A DNA stretch of 64,000 nucleotides from Bactrocera neohumeralis (Eukaryota > Arthropoda > Insecta > Diptera > Tephritidae), in contig NC_065919.1 in NCBI RefSeq assembly GCF_024586455.1, forward strand, positions 36,432,839 to 36,496,838. Direction: 5' to 3'. A program made the translations under genes and the position numbers. This document shows, in pieces, positions 25,701-38,200 of the stretch. Every line of letters starts with the position of its first letter. The stretch's first letter is position 1. Under the pieces are notes generated by a model. The model did not search any database, had not been told where the DNA came from, and saw nothing but the letters and a program-made list of their open reading frames with translations.

Positions 25701-28700
25701 GTTTGAAACATAGTATGATCTCCTATCCTATCCTCTCCTTGACGACATTTCTTAACAAACGAAATATTTTCCATATGTTCTCAATAGCCATATATTTATT
25801 GTTATGTATTGTTAAAGAAATTACTTAATAACTCAGGCTTCTGAGGGTCTTCGGTGTAATAATATGTATATTTATGATCTTGTCCAATGGCTTGTCAATA
25901 AAATAATATAATAGCTATAAGAATTGGGAAGCGAATTCATAAAATTATGGCTTCCTTAGTAAGGAAATATTTATGCCACACCCTTTTAGCACATACGTGT
26001 ATACATACAAAGCGTTTGATAGATAGTAAATACCTGATTTTCATGCATGGTATTGTACAGTTTACCTGTATAAACACACAAAAATTTGTGAATTCTCGCA
26101 ATATTATTGACATTTGCTTTCCTCATTCCTTCCGTTTGCTATTTTCGACCGAGAGAATCGATGCAATGATAAAACGGTTTTTACAATTTTTCTTACGGAA
26201 ATTGTTAATTAAACTTTGTTTGCTTTGCAGAAAAATAATTATATGTTAGAATGTCGTATGCTTGCGCAGTGAGACATTTTATTGAGTAGTAAACAGTTTA
26301 CTTTAATATAAACCTATTGAAAGAAGGTGCAGTTACTAACTGTTACTCATATTTTTTTTTTAATATAAAATCCGAATCGCTTATAGATTTACTTTCTTTT
26401 TATAACAAAACCAACCTGATAAACTCAATTAAAATATATTTGATACAAACCCAACTAAATAGTATACGAAATATTTGGAAGCTAGGGCAATTATCGGACC
26501 TATTTCAAACAATATAGGCAGTATACTATAGTGCAATCAATTTCCGTTCACCTAATTTTGCTAAGATAGCTTACATATTATTCAGGTTCAAGCCAACCGG
26601 AATTTTGGAATTCCTATATATGATACACACATTTTCTGTAAAAAGTCAGTCATAGGCACACAGCTCTACAAATTCGATCTCTTGGGGGCTTGATGAGCCA
26701 TTTGTAGACGAAAAAGCAATTGATGCTTAGAGTGCATACATCAAGCTAAAGAACCTAAAGGAAATGAAAATTAAGAAGTTGGCGTGGTTGCATTTCAATT
26801 TTGGCCATTTTCACACTGTAACATAACGTAAAGAAGTCAATGTTGTGTGTAGTTGTAATTGTCGAGTCGTTCCTGAAATATAAAATTTCATCTAAAAGTG
26901 GGCTATGCAACACCCAATATCAAATTTTACATCGACTTCCATTCTGGTTGTGAAATTTAATGCTTATAACGTATTAATTTAATGATTTATCGTGCATTTA
27001 GCAATTTGGGCGGAGGAAGCGGTCATCATCAGATTTCATCTAGTTTCATACCATCTGGTGAGGTATCGAAAATTTAGTGAGCAAAATTCTTATACTTTGT
27101 TACGAGAATATAATAGACCTTGGTAACTATTAAACGGGAAGAATATTTCTTGGCTTTTTTGTTACAAACACCTTTACAATAGCTTACAGAATATCTTTCG
27201 CTGTTTTAATATTTATGGACCAGATATCTTGTGTATATACATATTTGCAGGGAAATCCTCTGTGTTGTACTTAACTAAACTTACCTCTTTCATCCTGACT
27301 TCTAATCAGAGATTCGATCTCCATTTCCTTGTTTTAAAATTATTAGGCAACATTAGTTATTAGAAATTCAATAAATTGTTAGTTTATATATCTGAAATAG
27401 TTTGGAGTTACTCATAGTTACAGTTAAATACGTTTCATTAATATTATAACTTCATATTTATTATTATTGCCTATGATATCATACAATTTTGCTTGTGATT
27501 ATCTAATATGTATTGAAATGTAATAATATTTTTTGTCATTCTATACTATAATTAAATTATATTTGTAAATTCAGTTTATCATTTTTTATTTGTAATACTT
27601 ATTTTGCTACACTTATATATTTGTAATTACGTACATAAATGCATATCGATATAGAATTACTTAGCTGAAACTTATTACAGTTTGCACCGAATTGTTTAAG
27701 CTCTAACTAATTCAAAGTAAATAGCATTATTTAAGGAAATAGTAAGTTAAAGATTCAGTCATTTAAAGGGCGCTCAAGATATATATACATAGTATTGACT
27801 GCCTCTAGAGATCTATTTACCCGAAACTAAAAATATTAATCAAAAGCAAGGATCATTCAATAAAATTGATAATGCTTAGTATGTTACAAAACAAATTTTC
27901 ATCTGAGAAAGTTTCCCGTTCTATGTTTCTTTCGAAGTAGAAAACAATACCTACTGGTGAGTATGTACTCTGTAAGAGTAATTGAGTAAGAAAATATCCC
28001 AAACGAATATTTTTAGGATATAATTGAAGATTTTGAATGGAAGGCTTGGAAACAATTAGTCTACTTTTGTAGCCTCGCGTATAATATAAGCTTCTTTGTA
28101 AGACAGACCATCGTCACATTTTCCTTAGCTTGGAATTTTTTTGTAGTGATCGGACCGAATAAAATAAAGATGTAAACGTTTTTAAACCATTTTATGTTAT
28201 AAGAAATACACCTGTGAAGGGTATTAATGCTTCGGTGCATCCGAAGTCAACAGTTTTACTTGTTTTATTAAATGTTAATCATCAGTATAAGGAAATTTGA
28301 GATATCATTACGTTTAATTAATTCCAACATGCAACCGGGCGTAAGCCCCTTTCAACTAACTTTGATTTAATGTGCAGTTGAAAAGCTCGAACCCCGCACT
28401 TATGTAACTAATGTGCACAGGTATAAATGCACGCTTGACCTGCAACAACAGTGTAATCGTACAAGTCCATAAAAGTGTAAATCAGAAACACATTTCGTAA
28501 ATACTCGTATAAAACTTATATTATATTCGGAGCAAAATTAGTGCATTCGTATAAATTAATTAATTTTGCATTTTTCTTGTAAAGTGTTGCTATGCGTGTG
28601 TGTTCATATTGTTTTTATTTGTTTTGCCCAATTCAATGAGTACACCACGCAATGCAGACCTACACATGTATGTATGCATATACATCCTATACCTTGCAGG

Positions 28701-31060
28701 CCCACGCACCTTGTCAATGAATAGATTTTCACCACTTCACACTATCAAAAATTTAGCAGCATAAACCCGGAAGCCAACACAACAGCGTTTGTTCAACATA
28801 TTGGGCTTTAAATTTGATAACAATATTTTATCCTGGAAAAGGTAGCATTTTCGAAACTCTTTCCACTTTCTAACCATTTGTATAAAAGAGATAATGAACG
28901 CGAATACTCGTACCTTGAATAGTCCTAACTATTGACCATCTCGCACCACATTCATTCTTAGCCCCGAGTAACGATAGGCATGTGTCTGTTGAGTGGCGAC
29001 ATCTATACTTAATCAGTAACAGAACTAAATTCTGCGACTGCTTTTAAAATGTGTAATTTAAGGCAATCTACGCTAATATAATTAATTTATTCAGAAGAAA
29101 ATTGTGTTAATTTGTGTGTGTGAAAAAAAGCCTGGAATAATTAACTCCAGTTTTTAGAGCCCATTTTAAAAGTTCCGCAAAGTTTTTCCCTACATCTGGC
29201 AGCAATAGGAAAGTTATAAAGCTTTAATTTTCTACCATAGAAAAGAATATTATATTGCTATTCCCAACGAAAATTTCTGGAGTAACAATAATAACTTCCT
29301 ATCGAACGGAGTCTTTACTGTGTAAGTAAATTTAATAAGTGGGCTTCAAGTTTCTCTAAGTCCATCCGCGTGCATTAAAATATTACCGGTTAAAGGGAGC
29401 TATTGTGTTGTCCTGCAGGGATGATTGAATGCAATTCATTTACATACTTAACTACTTATCTGTGAGTGGAAATATGTAGCGCTCTGCGAGCTCATGATGG
29501 TAAATAAAATCAATTTGCCACATTTAGTTTAGTTGCAATTGTTACTTGGTATGAGTCCTTGTTTGTGAGGGTTTATAAATGCATTTGTTGCCTTTGAGAG
29601 TTGATCGTTTGTTGATTTGTTGTAGTCAGTTCGCTTTATTTCCCAGCGTGTGATTATGTAAAATGCAATAGTTACTTTGTTTAGGCGCTCACTAGCTCGG
29701 CAGTGTACTTATATAAATGCGTTTGCATATGTGTATGTGCATGTGAATACCTTCCAATAAACATTAAACATGTATGGTATATTCCTGGCGCTCCTGCTCC
29801 TTTTTCTCGTGATATCTGTAATGGACCAATAATTTGTTTTCAATATTTCTTTGTTCATTGGATCTGCTTTTTGTTTTAAGCATAACGACAAGTTATAAAA
29901 TCTTAAATCTATTTAAAAATTTGACAAAGTCAAGCAAGTAATTGAGCTATTTTGGTTACTTTTTAGTAGGCAGGCATATCTTTTCTTTTTAAGTGTGTTT
30001 GAACGCAGGAATTTATTAAAGCATTAGACAATAGGTTCGAGTTTAGATATATGTATATATGTCATTCAGCTGTCTTCTACTTCCTTCTTTAGGAATATCA
30101 AAATCTTTATGGATGTTTTCATTACGTATGTGCCATGAAGAACACGTGATTGCTCTAGGCATTTTCGATTGGAACCTTTGTATTATATAAATTTTAGTTG
30201 CACCGGCGCCACAGTTGGAAGCCATGCATTCAAATCGGCTTAATGACCGCATTGTATAAAAGCACTTTGTTGTCTAGGCTAAGTTAAGAGTTTTTATTTA
30301 AAATTCAATTTAAATTTGCACCTCTTATCTTCATGCAAGTTTGTTTTACTAGATTTATGTTTTCTCCACGTAATCGTTTGCTTGGGTTACTAAAGTCTTG
30401 TTCATTTTTACTCGGGACCATTTTTGGTCTCAGCACACATGTAACATTCTTACACTTTTGTTCATTTACATTTATACATATGTACGTCAGGTGGCTAGCC
30501 AATCTTCGTCAGAACTTAAGTGCTCCGCTCAGATTCTTGATGCTATAATGTTGCATTTGTTACGGTTCACTAAAGATGTGTCATCCACAAAAGTTGAAGT
30601 CAATACATGATTAGCTGTTGAGTGAGCCATTTATCTGACTTTCTCGTCTTGCACGCCTTTTTCAATTTACAAGCCTTTGCTGTTAAGACAGCCGCGTTAT
30701 TTATCAAATCATTGAGACCATTGACCTATAAAAGACCTGATTTCATTAATGCTTTGATTTATGTGGACCTGGAAGCACTTAAACACGAGTGTAAACATGC
30801 TTTATGGCAGGTGGTAGTTTTGGGTTAAAACCTTCATCTTTACGTTGCTAACATTCATTTTCCACAAGGACTGCAATAGCGAATTTTTAACAGTATTATT
30901 TTGAGGAATGCCACATATTCCGTGAAATAGTAACGATTATTGGAGAGCCGTTATAGCCTAAAGACACATGCATTTTAATGTATTTAACTTATACCTTGGT
31001 ACATATTTCTAGGCGACGATGTTTAGAAAGAAAGTATTATATGGTCAGGAAGATTTTAAT
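22763..31060. other. Long stretch without a recognised gene
   Basis: About 8 kb of AT-rich DNA. Repeat scraps: a family A fragment in minus orientation near 26,770-26,960 and the end of family B near 28,190-28,265 (CACCTGTGAAGGGTAT, CTTCGGTGCATCCGAAG). Open frames such as 22,900-23,148 and 23,571-23,798 (minus) and 25,947-26,249 (plus) show no domain I can name. The missing terminal Dscam exon could be hidden here. Confidence 0.5.
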
Positions 31061-31066
31061 GCTTAA

Positions 31067-31907
31067 CGGGGCATCTCGACAGGATAAAATCTATGTCTTG
31101 CTAACTGTATTGCCGTGCCTATTGCCTGTGGACACTCCACATTGCTTATAGCTTACAATATATCGCAAACTAATTCGTATGCCATATATCGTAGGCTATA
31201 AGCTGTCACTTCAGCAGTTTGACAGCGCAGTTTTCATTTCTATGAAAATTTCGAAGAGGCAACATATCTCATTTGCACATATGCCGACGGCATTTTCATT
31301 TCGCTAATATGAAAATTAGAAGAGCGAGTATCGAGACGGTTGTGTTATATTATAAAAATACAGTACTTTTTCAAAATAACATTTTTTCAAAAAATTAATA
31401 TTTAGTATAATAATGTTAATTTACAGAAAAATTATGCAAATTGGGTTGGGAATAAGTGAAATGTTAAATTTAATAAACTTATACTAGCAAAAATCAAAAT
31501 ATCATTGCTCATTTTAAATTTATTATTTTAATTGGTATATAAAATGTATGCCACAATTATTACATAGTAGTCCAGAAATATGAATTCTTATTTTTCCCAG
31601 AAATATACATTTGTAAAAAAAGGATCTTTATCCTTTTTTTATTTTCCACATAAAAGATTTAAACAGTTCAAGGGCTCAAAACATGCGCTACATCAGCTAC
31701 CTACCCAAATGCTACATTGGCAAATGATAAAATAAATTTTTCAAGAGCTCAAAGCATGCGCTACATCAGCTCGAACCTACCTACCCTACGCTTTTGCGCA
31801 AATGATTATCTTATGATAACAAATGCCCACATACAGATTTGGCAATGGCAATAGCAATAGATTTGACAGTTAGCAAGACATAGATTTTATCCTGTCGAGA
31901 TGCCCCG
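31067..31907. mobile_element. TIR element with perfect 41-bp ends and TAA duplication
   Basis: The left TIR 31,067-31,107 (CGGGGCATCTCGACAGGATA...) and the right TIR 31,867-31,907 are exact reverse complements over 41 bp. Both sides are flanked by TAA, a 3-bp target duplication of the kind made by PIF/Harbinger transposases. 841 bp, no transposase frame, so a MITE. It contains a tandem duplication of GCGCTACATCAGCT with flanking AGAGCTCAAA (about 31,670-31,790). The perfect TIRs suggest recent activity. A truncated relative is at 1896-2117. Confidence 0.88.
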
Positions 31908-32050
31908 TAATGGTGTATTATGGCTTAAAATTCCTCTTAACACACATATTCCTCTCACGTACAGACGAAAATTGCGGAATAGCGCACATACATACATACA
32001 TATCAATTTATGAACAGGCATTTAAAGTGAATTGCATAATTCATTCTTAC

Positions 32051-32290
32051 CTTGCTAGCAGTGAAGTCAATTCCTCTCGATCCATCTTGGCCAATTGTCC
32101 GTCGGTGTTTTCCATAACACGTTGCACTTCCAAGTCCAATGCACGTTGCTCACGGTCGCACTCAGCTTCGCTGAATTCACGCGAATCAGTAAAACCCGAC
32201 GGTGGACGAAAACCCAGATCGCCCGCAGCCACAGCGGCTATGGTGGCCGCCAAGGAGGTACCCATATCCGAGTTAACCTCACTGTCTACA
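32051..32290 (-). CDS. Dscam: Dscam exon: late cytoplasmic segment (SEAECDR)
   Basis: After a pyrimidine tract and CCATAG it encodes VDSEVNSDMGTSLAATIAA, then SREFSEAECDREQRALD and EELTSLLAR. S-E-A-E-C-D-R is a conserved C-terminal motif of insect Dscams. It ends with 2 nt at donor GTAAGA, so at least one more exon lies to the left. The 3.3-kb intron before it holds the mariner at 33.8 kb. Confidence 0.87.
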
Positions 32291-35200
32291 CTATGGAAAG
32301 CGGTGGAAAAACACGAAACGTATAAACAAACATTTTAAAATCAAATACAGCAATATTATAAAAACTTTGATTACCGTACTACATAAGTATTTCTAAATAA
32401 TGTGTGATACGTAGGTTGCCTTTTATATTTCGAGAAAATTTAATCATCGAAAACGCTTTATTGTTTTTTAAATATTCTCCATTAACCTTTTCATATATAC
32501 TTTTCTTACTCTGATTGAGGTATCAGTTCAGTTGTCGAAAAGCGTTGACCTCTTAGTTTATTTTTTACGAACGGGAATACAAAGAAATCACGATTCACCA
32601 TATTTCAAAATGCCATAAACGTGTTTCGGAGCACCGTTATCGTATTTTGTTACCATTTCCCTCGACTAATCGACACGACCCTTTTAATAGTGATTGACTA
32701 ATTGTTTGGGATCCAGCGCGAACAATTTTTTTTTTTTTCTGTCAAATGTTAATGCAATACTGAATATATGCTAGTCCCACTAATGTCTATAGTTATCTCT
32801 ATCTCACGATGGGTTACATGACGACCTTGTTCTATTCGCTTGCCACACATCAATGGATTTTGGAACAACAACAGATTTTGGAAATTCTTCCCGAAATTCG
32901 TCTTGGAATGATAACGATATGCAATGTTCCTTGATGGAGCTTCATCGGAAGACATAATTGAAATTAAGTTTATCTATGAACTCTTGAAAAGTTATCAAGC
33001 ATCGAAAGTTGTAAAAAATAATAGCACGAAAACCCTACCATTTTAATTCCATTTTTTTGATCGAGAATAATATTTTAAGTTACTCTAAACAATACAAATA
33101 GCGCTGGCATACCAAAACATTCTGAGTATGCATATCATCAAAAATGTCAAACTATACGATAAAATCTAGTGTCGCCAAATCCCGAGATACTATATAAAAA
33201 TCAACCTATGTATAAAATAAGATTCAAGGAGCGGCTAGTTGTCATTCTCATTGTTGAGCAGCAGTTTATTTAAAATACAATAGGTAAATAGTAACTTGAA
33301 GAAAGATGTGAAATAAAAACAAATAAGGAAGGTCTAAGATAGGAAAAAATTGAAAGAGTATGAAATGTTCGAACATTTCTTTGCGAAATCCGGTATATTT
33401 TCGGTTATTCACGTTCCATATATTTATTTTAGAGTGAACATAACAAATGGTATAATTAAGCCGAAGAAATTAAATTTCATGTATTATTGTGCTCATGAAG
33501 AAATCATCAACCGGAGGAGCGGAAACCAATTTACTAGGAATATGAGATTTAATATAAGGTCTAGATCAATTCCGTTTATATTCACACATTTTCGGCCTTA
33601 ACTTAAATAGCTAGTTTCGTTTTTGTTAAAAAAATTACGTCTAAAATCAATACTAAAGTTATCGAGATGAATTCGTACAAAACAATATGCGGATAAAGAC
33701 TTTAAATCAATTATACAAAAGTAATTTATAGAAAACAAATATAAAGGATTACAACAAATTTTTTTAAAGCGATAAAAGTAATTTCTTGGAGGGATTGCAC
33801 CACAAGTGCTACCCGTCTGTTTCAGCATCTACTGTGCCCAAAAACTAAGGTGACATTTGAATTTAAACTGCACCCTCTCCTTCTCCTTCGACGCGATTTG
33901 GAGAATTATTTTTTTTTTAGGTTGGTAGTACTGTCAGTCACACTTATGTCAAATTTCATGTCAAAATATTCATTAGTGTTTGAGATACGTGTCGTTTTGT
34001 GAGCTGCTAAAAGTGAGTTTTTCGTTTTTTGCGATGTCGAAATTTGTTGAGCAAAGAATTTGCATTAAATTTTGTTTACAGAATCAATTTTCTGCTGCGG
34101 ATACGTTGAGGATGGTGCAGAAAGCCTTTGGTGATGAGGCTATGTCTAAAAAAAATGTTTACAAGTGGTATAGTGAGTTCCCAGCCGGCCGTGAACGTGT
34201 CGAAGACGAAGAGCGTCCAGGGCGACCATCAACCTCAACCGACGAAGCTCACGTTCAACAAATCAAAGATTTGGTGTTGAAAAACCGTCGATTAACAATT
34301 AGAGACCTTGCTGATGAAGTTGGCATATCGAAAGGCTCAGACAATACCATTTTGAAGGATATTTTGGGCCGCAAGCGCGTCAAATCTCGACTGGTACCGA
34401 AAACATTGAATTTTTTGGAAAAAAGGGGTCGCGTTAAAGTGTGTGAAACGATGCTTTCCGATTACCAGGGTGTCATGAAACGCATTATAACTGGTGATGA
34501 GACTTGGATCTATGGTCAAGGTCATGTTGACTGTTTTCTTCGATTATCGTGGTGTTGTGCATTATGAATTCCTTCCAACCGGTCAAACAGTCAACAAGGA
34601 ATATTATTTGAACGTTATGCGTCGTTTGCGTAACGCTATCCACCTAAAAAGGCCGGAATTGTGGAAAGACAATTCTTGGTTTTTACACCACCATAATGCA
34701 CCATCCCATACTGCCCTCGCAATTCGTGATCATTTCGCCAAAAACTCAACCCATATCGTTCCGCAACCACCGTATTCACCTGATCTGGCGCCGTGCGGGC
34801 GCCGTGCGACTTCTGGCTGTTCACCAAGCTCAAAAGACCGCTCCGGGGACACCGTTTTTATACGATAGAGGAGATTCAAGCCGCAGCGAAGACGGAACTG
34901 AAGGCCACCCCGGAAAGTGACTCCAACCAGTGTTTCGAAGATTGGAAAATCCGTTGGCATAAGTGCATTGCATCGGGAGGGGATTACTTTGAAGGGGACG
35001 AAATTGATTTGGAAGAATAAATAAAGAATTTTTAAAATAAATATGTACAATGTCACCTTATTTTTTGGGCACAGTATACTGTAAAGTGAAATATTAAGAC
35101 GGAATTTATAATTTAGTTACTATATCACACTGTGTACCCTGTTTTGCGTCTTTATACGAACTAAATGAAATTAATATCACAAGTGTTGGTTTAAACTTTC

Positions 35201-38200
35201 ATGTAATACTGTAACTTCAATTGCCATTTTCAACCAGATAGATTTTATCACAAAATTTCTTTACACAACTGTACGTATGTAAGCTTATGATGATATGGAT
35301 AAGTCTAAGTCTCTATTGGTTACATTCAATGGATTTCTACAATTAAAGTATTCAAATTAAAAGTGTACAAAACTTAAGCAACAAATTACTTTAAAGATAT
35401 AAGCCGTAAGTTCATTAGAAATAATCGTACAAGAGTGGTTTTACGGGTGTAAAAATTTCTTTTCATTACTTTAGTTTCGCTTGTGTATTTTATTCTCTCT
35501 CTTTAATTTAAATCAATTTTTTTGGTTGTGTTTGGGGTTTAGGTACCTGAACTACCTGTTGTTACTTCCAGGGCATATTCTCCGGTCCAGCGTTTGATGC
35601 TCTTTTGTTTGCTGTTGTAATTGTAGCTGTTGTTGTTGTTTCCTACTACGATGTCCGCGTTTGTCACTCTCTCCACTCCCAGTTCCACCTCCAGCAATTC
35701 CTGCCCCCCGTCCACTTATTCGTCGTTCCACCGGTGAGCCCTGTTCATTGTTGGATTCCGTGCTTGAGTCTGGTCGAAACATATCTGCAAAAGTGTATAA
35801 ATAGCGAGCGACAGGCTTATTAGCATGCGCGGCCCGCCCATACGCACCTGCAGCTGGGCGCCCATCGCTGCTGCGCGTCGACTTACAAGGAACTCTATAT
35901 GTTGGCATATTGGAAAACTCAGTGCTGGGACTTATACTCATATCTGACTCCGATTCACAGTGTGCACCAGCTCCTACTCCACCAGGACCTCCTACAACTC
36001 CACTACCGCTACCACCTCCACCACCGCTACTGCTGCTGGCGCGTCCGCTCTTCTTCGAATGCCCCGATTGTGACCCAGCCACCATGGTCATCGATTTGCT
36101 AAGTGTAGACTCATCTAAAAAGTTGGTTGAATAATATACAGAACATACCAAAACGAAGAAATGTGTTGATATGGACTACAGTAGTTTACCGTCCGTATTG
36201 AAGTAGCGCTGTTTGTGCCAACTAGACTTCGACTTCACATGACCGAATCCGGCGCTGGTCGGTATCAAAGGATAAGCAGTAGCATTGAGATTATCGCCCT
36301 CTGGATGTCCGAAAGTCTTAAACTGCATAGTGTAATCCATTGGGGAGGCAGAAACACCACCACGAGGTGGTGTTTTCGAAGAGCCTGCACCCGCACCCGT
36401 TCGCCCACCATTCACGCTGAATGTAGCATAGGGTGAAATCTCGTACATTTCTATATTAAACACCGACAAAAAAATGAAGAAGTTATTTAATTACTACCTT
36501 TCGTCTACTCGTCGGAAAAGATTTGCTTTGTTAGTGTTCATCATACACATTGACCGCCAAATCATCTTTTCGGAATCTCGCTACTCGACTCACCTGATTC
36601 GTTTCCTTTATCTACAGTTTTCACTGGAGAAGCGCTGTACACCTGCTGATTACGTCGATTGTCGCGGTCTTCTTTGTAATCACCGGGCAGTGTACGCGAC
36701 TCGTAGCCATCGGCCATGGGGCCGCACAGAGTGCGACGATGCTTAATTGTTAAAGCACTGTGACAGGGCAACGCGGCAAAGGAAGCATGTAAACGGAATA
36801 CATAGTTGGACAACAGAAAAAAATGTGAGAATTAGGTAGGTAAAGAGAAACAATGATAAGGAATTGTTCGAGAGAATGTCGAGTGTGTGTCTCGAGTGCA
36901 ATAAAGTGCAAATGAAATACGTGATTTCACCGTTGTGTCAATTAAATTGTTTTGCTCACTGTGTGTCAGCTTAGAAAAACTTTTGGTCTATTAACACGCA
37001 ATTTTCACTGATTACAAATGTGTCGGATCGCGTAAGTAAAGTAACAATAACTTCTTATGTACATTTTCTTTTTACTCGAAAGTTTGAATTAATATAGACA
37101 AGAAACTAGTTTAGTGCTTAGTTAATACTATTGCGATCAAATTGAAAGGTTAATTTTGTTAATTTCATCTGCTTCAACGTAATACCCTCCCGCTGCAATA
37201 CACTTATGCCAACGAATTTTCGAGTCATCTATGCACTTGAAAAGTCCTCCGTCGTGATGGTCATCAGAGCCTTCTCCTTCTTTTATATCCTCAATTGAGT
37301 CAAAATGTGAATTTGCTGAATAGCCAGAAGTTGCACAAAGGTAAATCAGGCGTAAGCGGTGGTTGCGGCACGATATTAGTTGAAAATGTGGCAAAATGAT
37401 CGCGAATAACCAATGCAGTATGAGATGGTGCATTATCGCACTTCTTTGTTCTGTAAATTCATACATAGGAAAAATCGAAGTATTCGCTTTTAGAGCCTCA
37501 CAAAACAGCAGTACTACCAACCCACAGAAAAAAAATTTGCGATTCGAGAAACACGCGAAGTGTAAATTAAAAATTCACCTTTCAATTTGATCACAGTACT
37601 ATGTATGTACATACATACATATATCAAATATCTCGGCTGTTAAGAATCATTACTATCTGGAATTAAACATATTTCGGCGAACATTTTGGTTTAATTTCGC
37701 TGCAATTTCCAATTGATTTAATAGCGCACATTAATATGGTTACAGATTGTATTACCATATTCGAGGTAGTCGATAAAATTAATTCCAACATATAGAGGCT
37801 AAGTCGAGTTTCTTTTCCTTTGCGAAATGGGTACAGAAAAGTATGATTCTTGTATTTGCTTAGTGTCAGATTGCACTTTGAAAGCCGAATACGATTGCCC
37901 TTTTGATCACGTGAAAACGCGATGTGTTTTATGCATTCAATGATGAACCTTTGGCAATACTAAAAGTGTGAGCATGTAGTTCGGCAAACTCGCAGCCACA
38001 CTCTTTCACATTGCACCTCGATACATCACTTTTATTGCACTCTTCCGTTATTTTGTGTTTTACTTTTAATTTGTTATACTTACATGGTAATAATGGCCAC
38101 GGTGATGATGACGATGACGATCAATGTTGAAAACCAATCACCGTTGGTGGGATTTGTAGCATTTATCAGATTGTTCATCAAATCGTTTTCCGATGGGAAA

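Noticed and set aside
35605..36134. Plus-strand open frames with proline/leucine-rich runs
   Set aside because: They are the antisense of the Gly/Ser-rich and Gln-rich Dscam exons; no independent coding signal.
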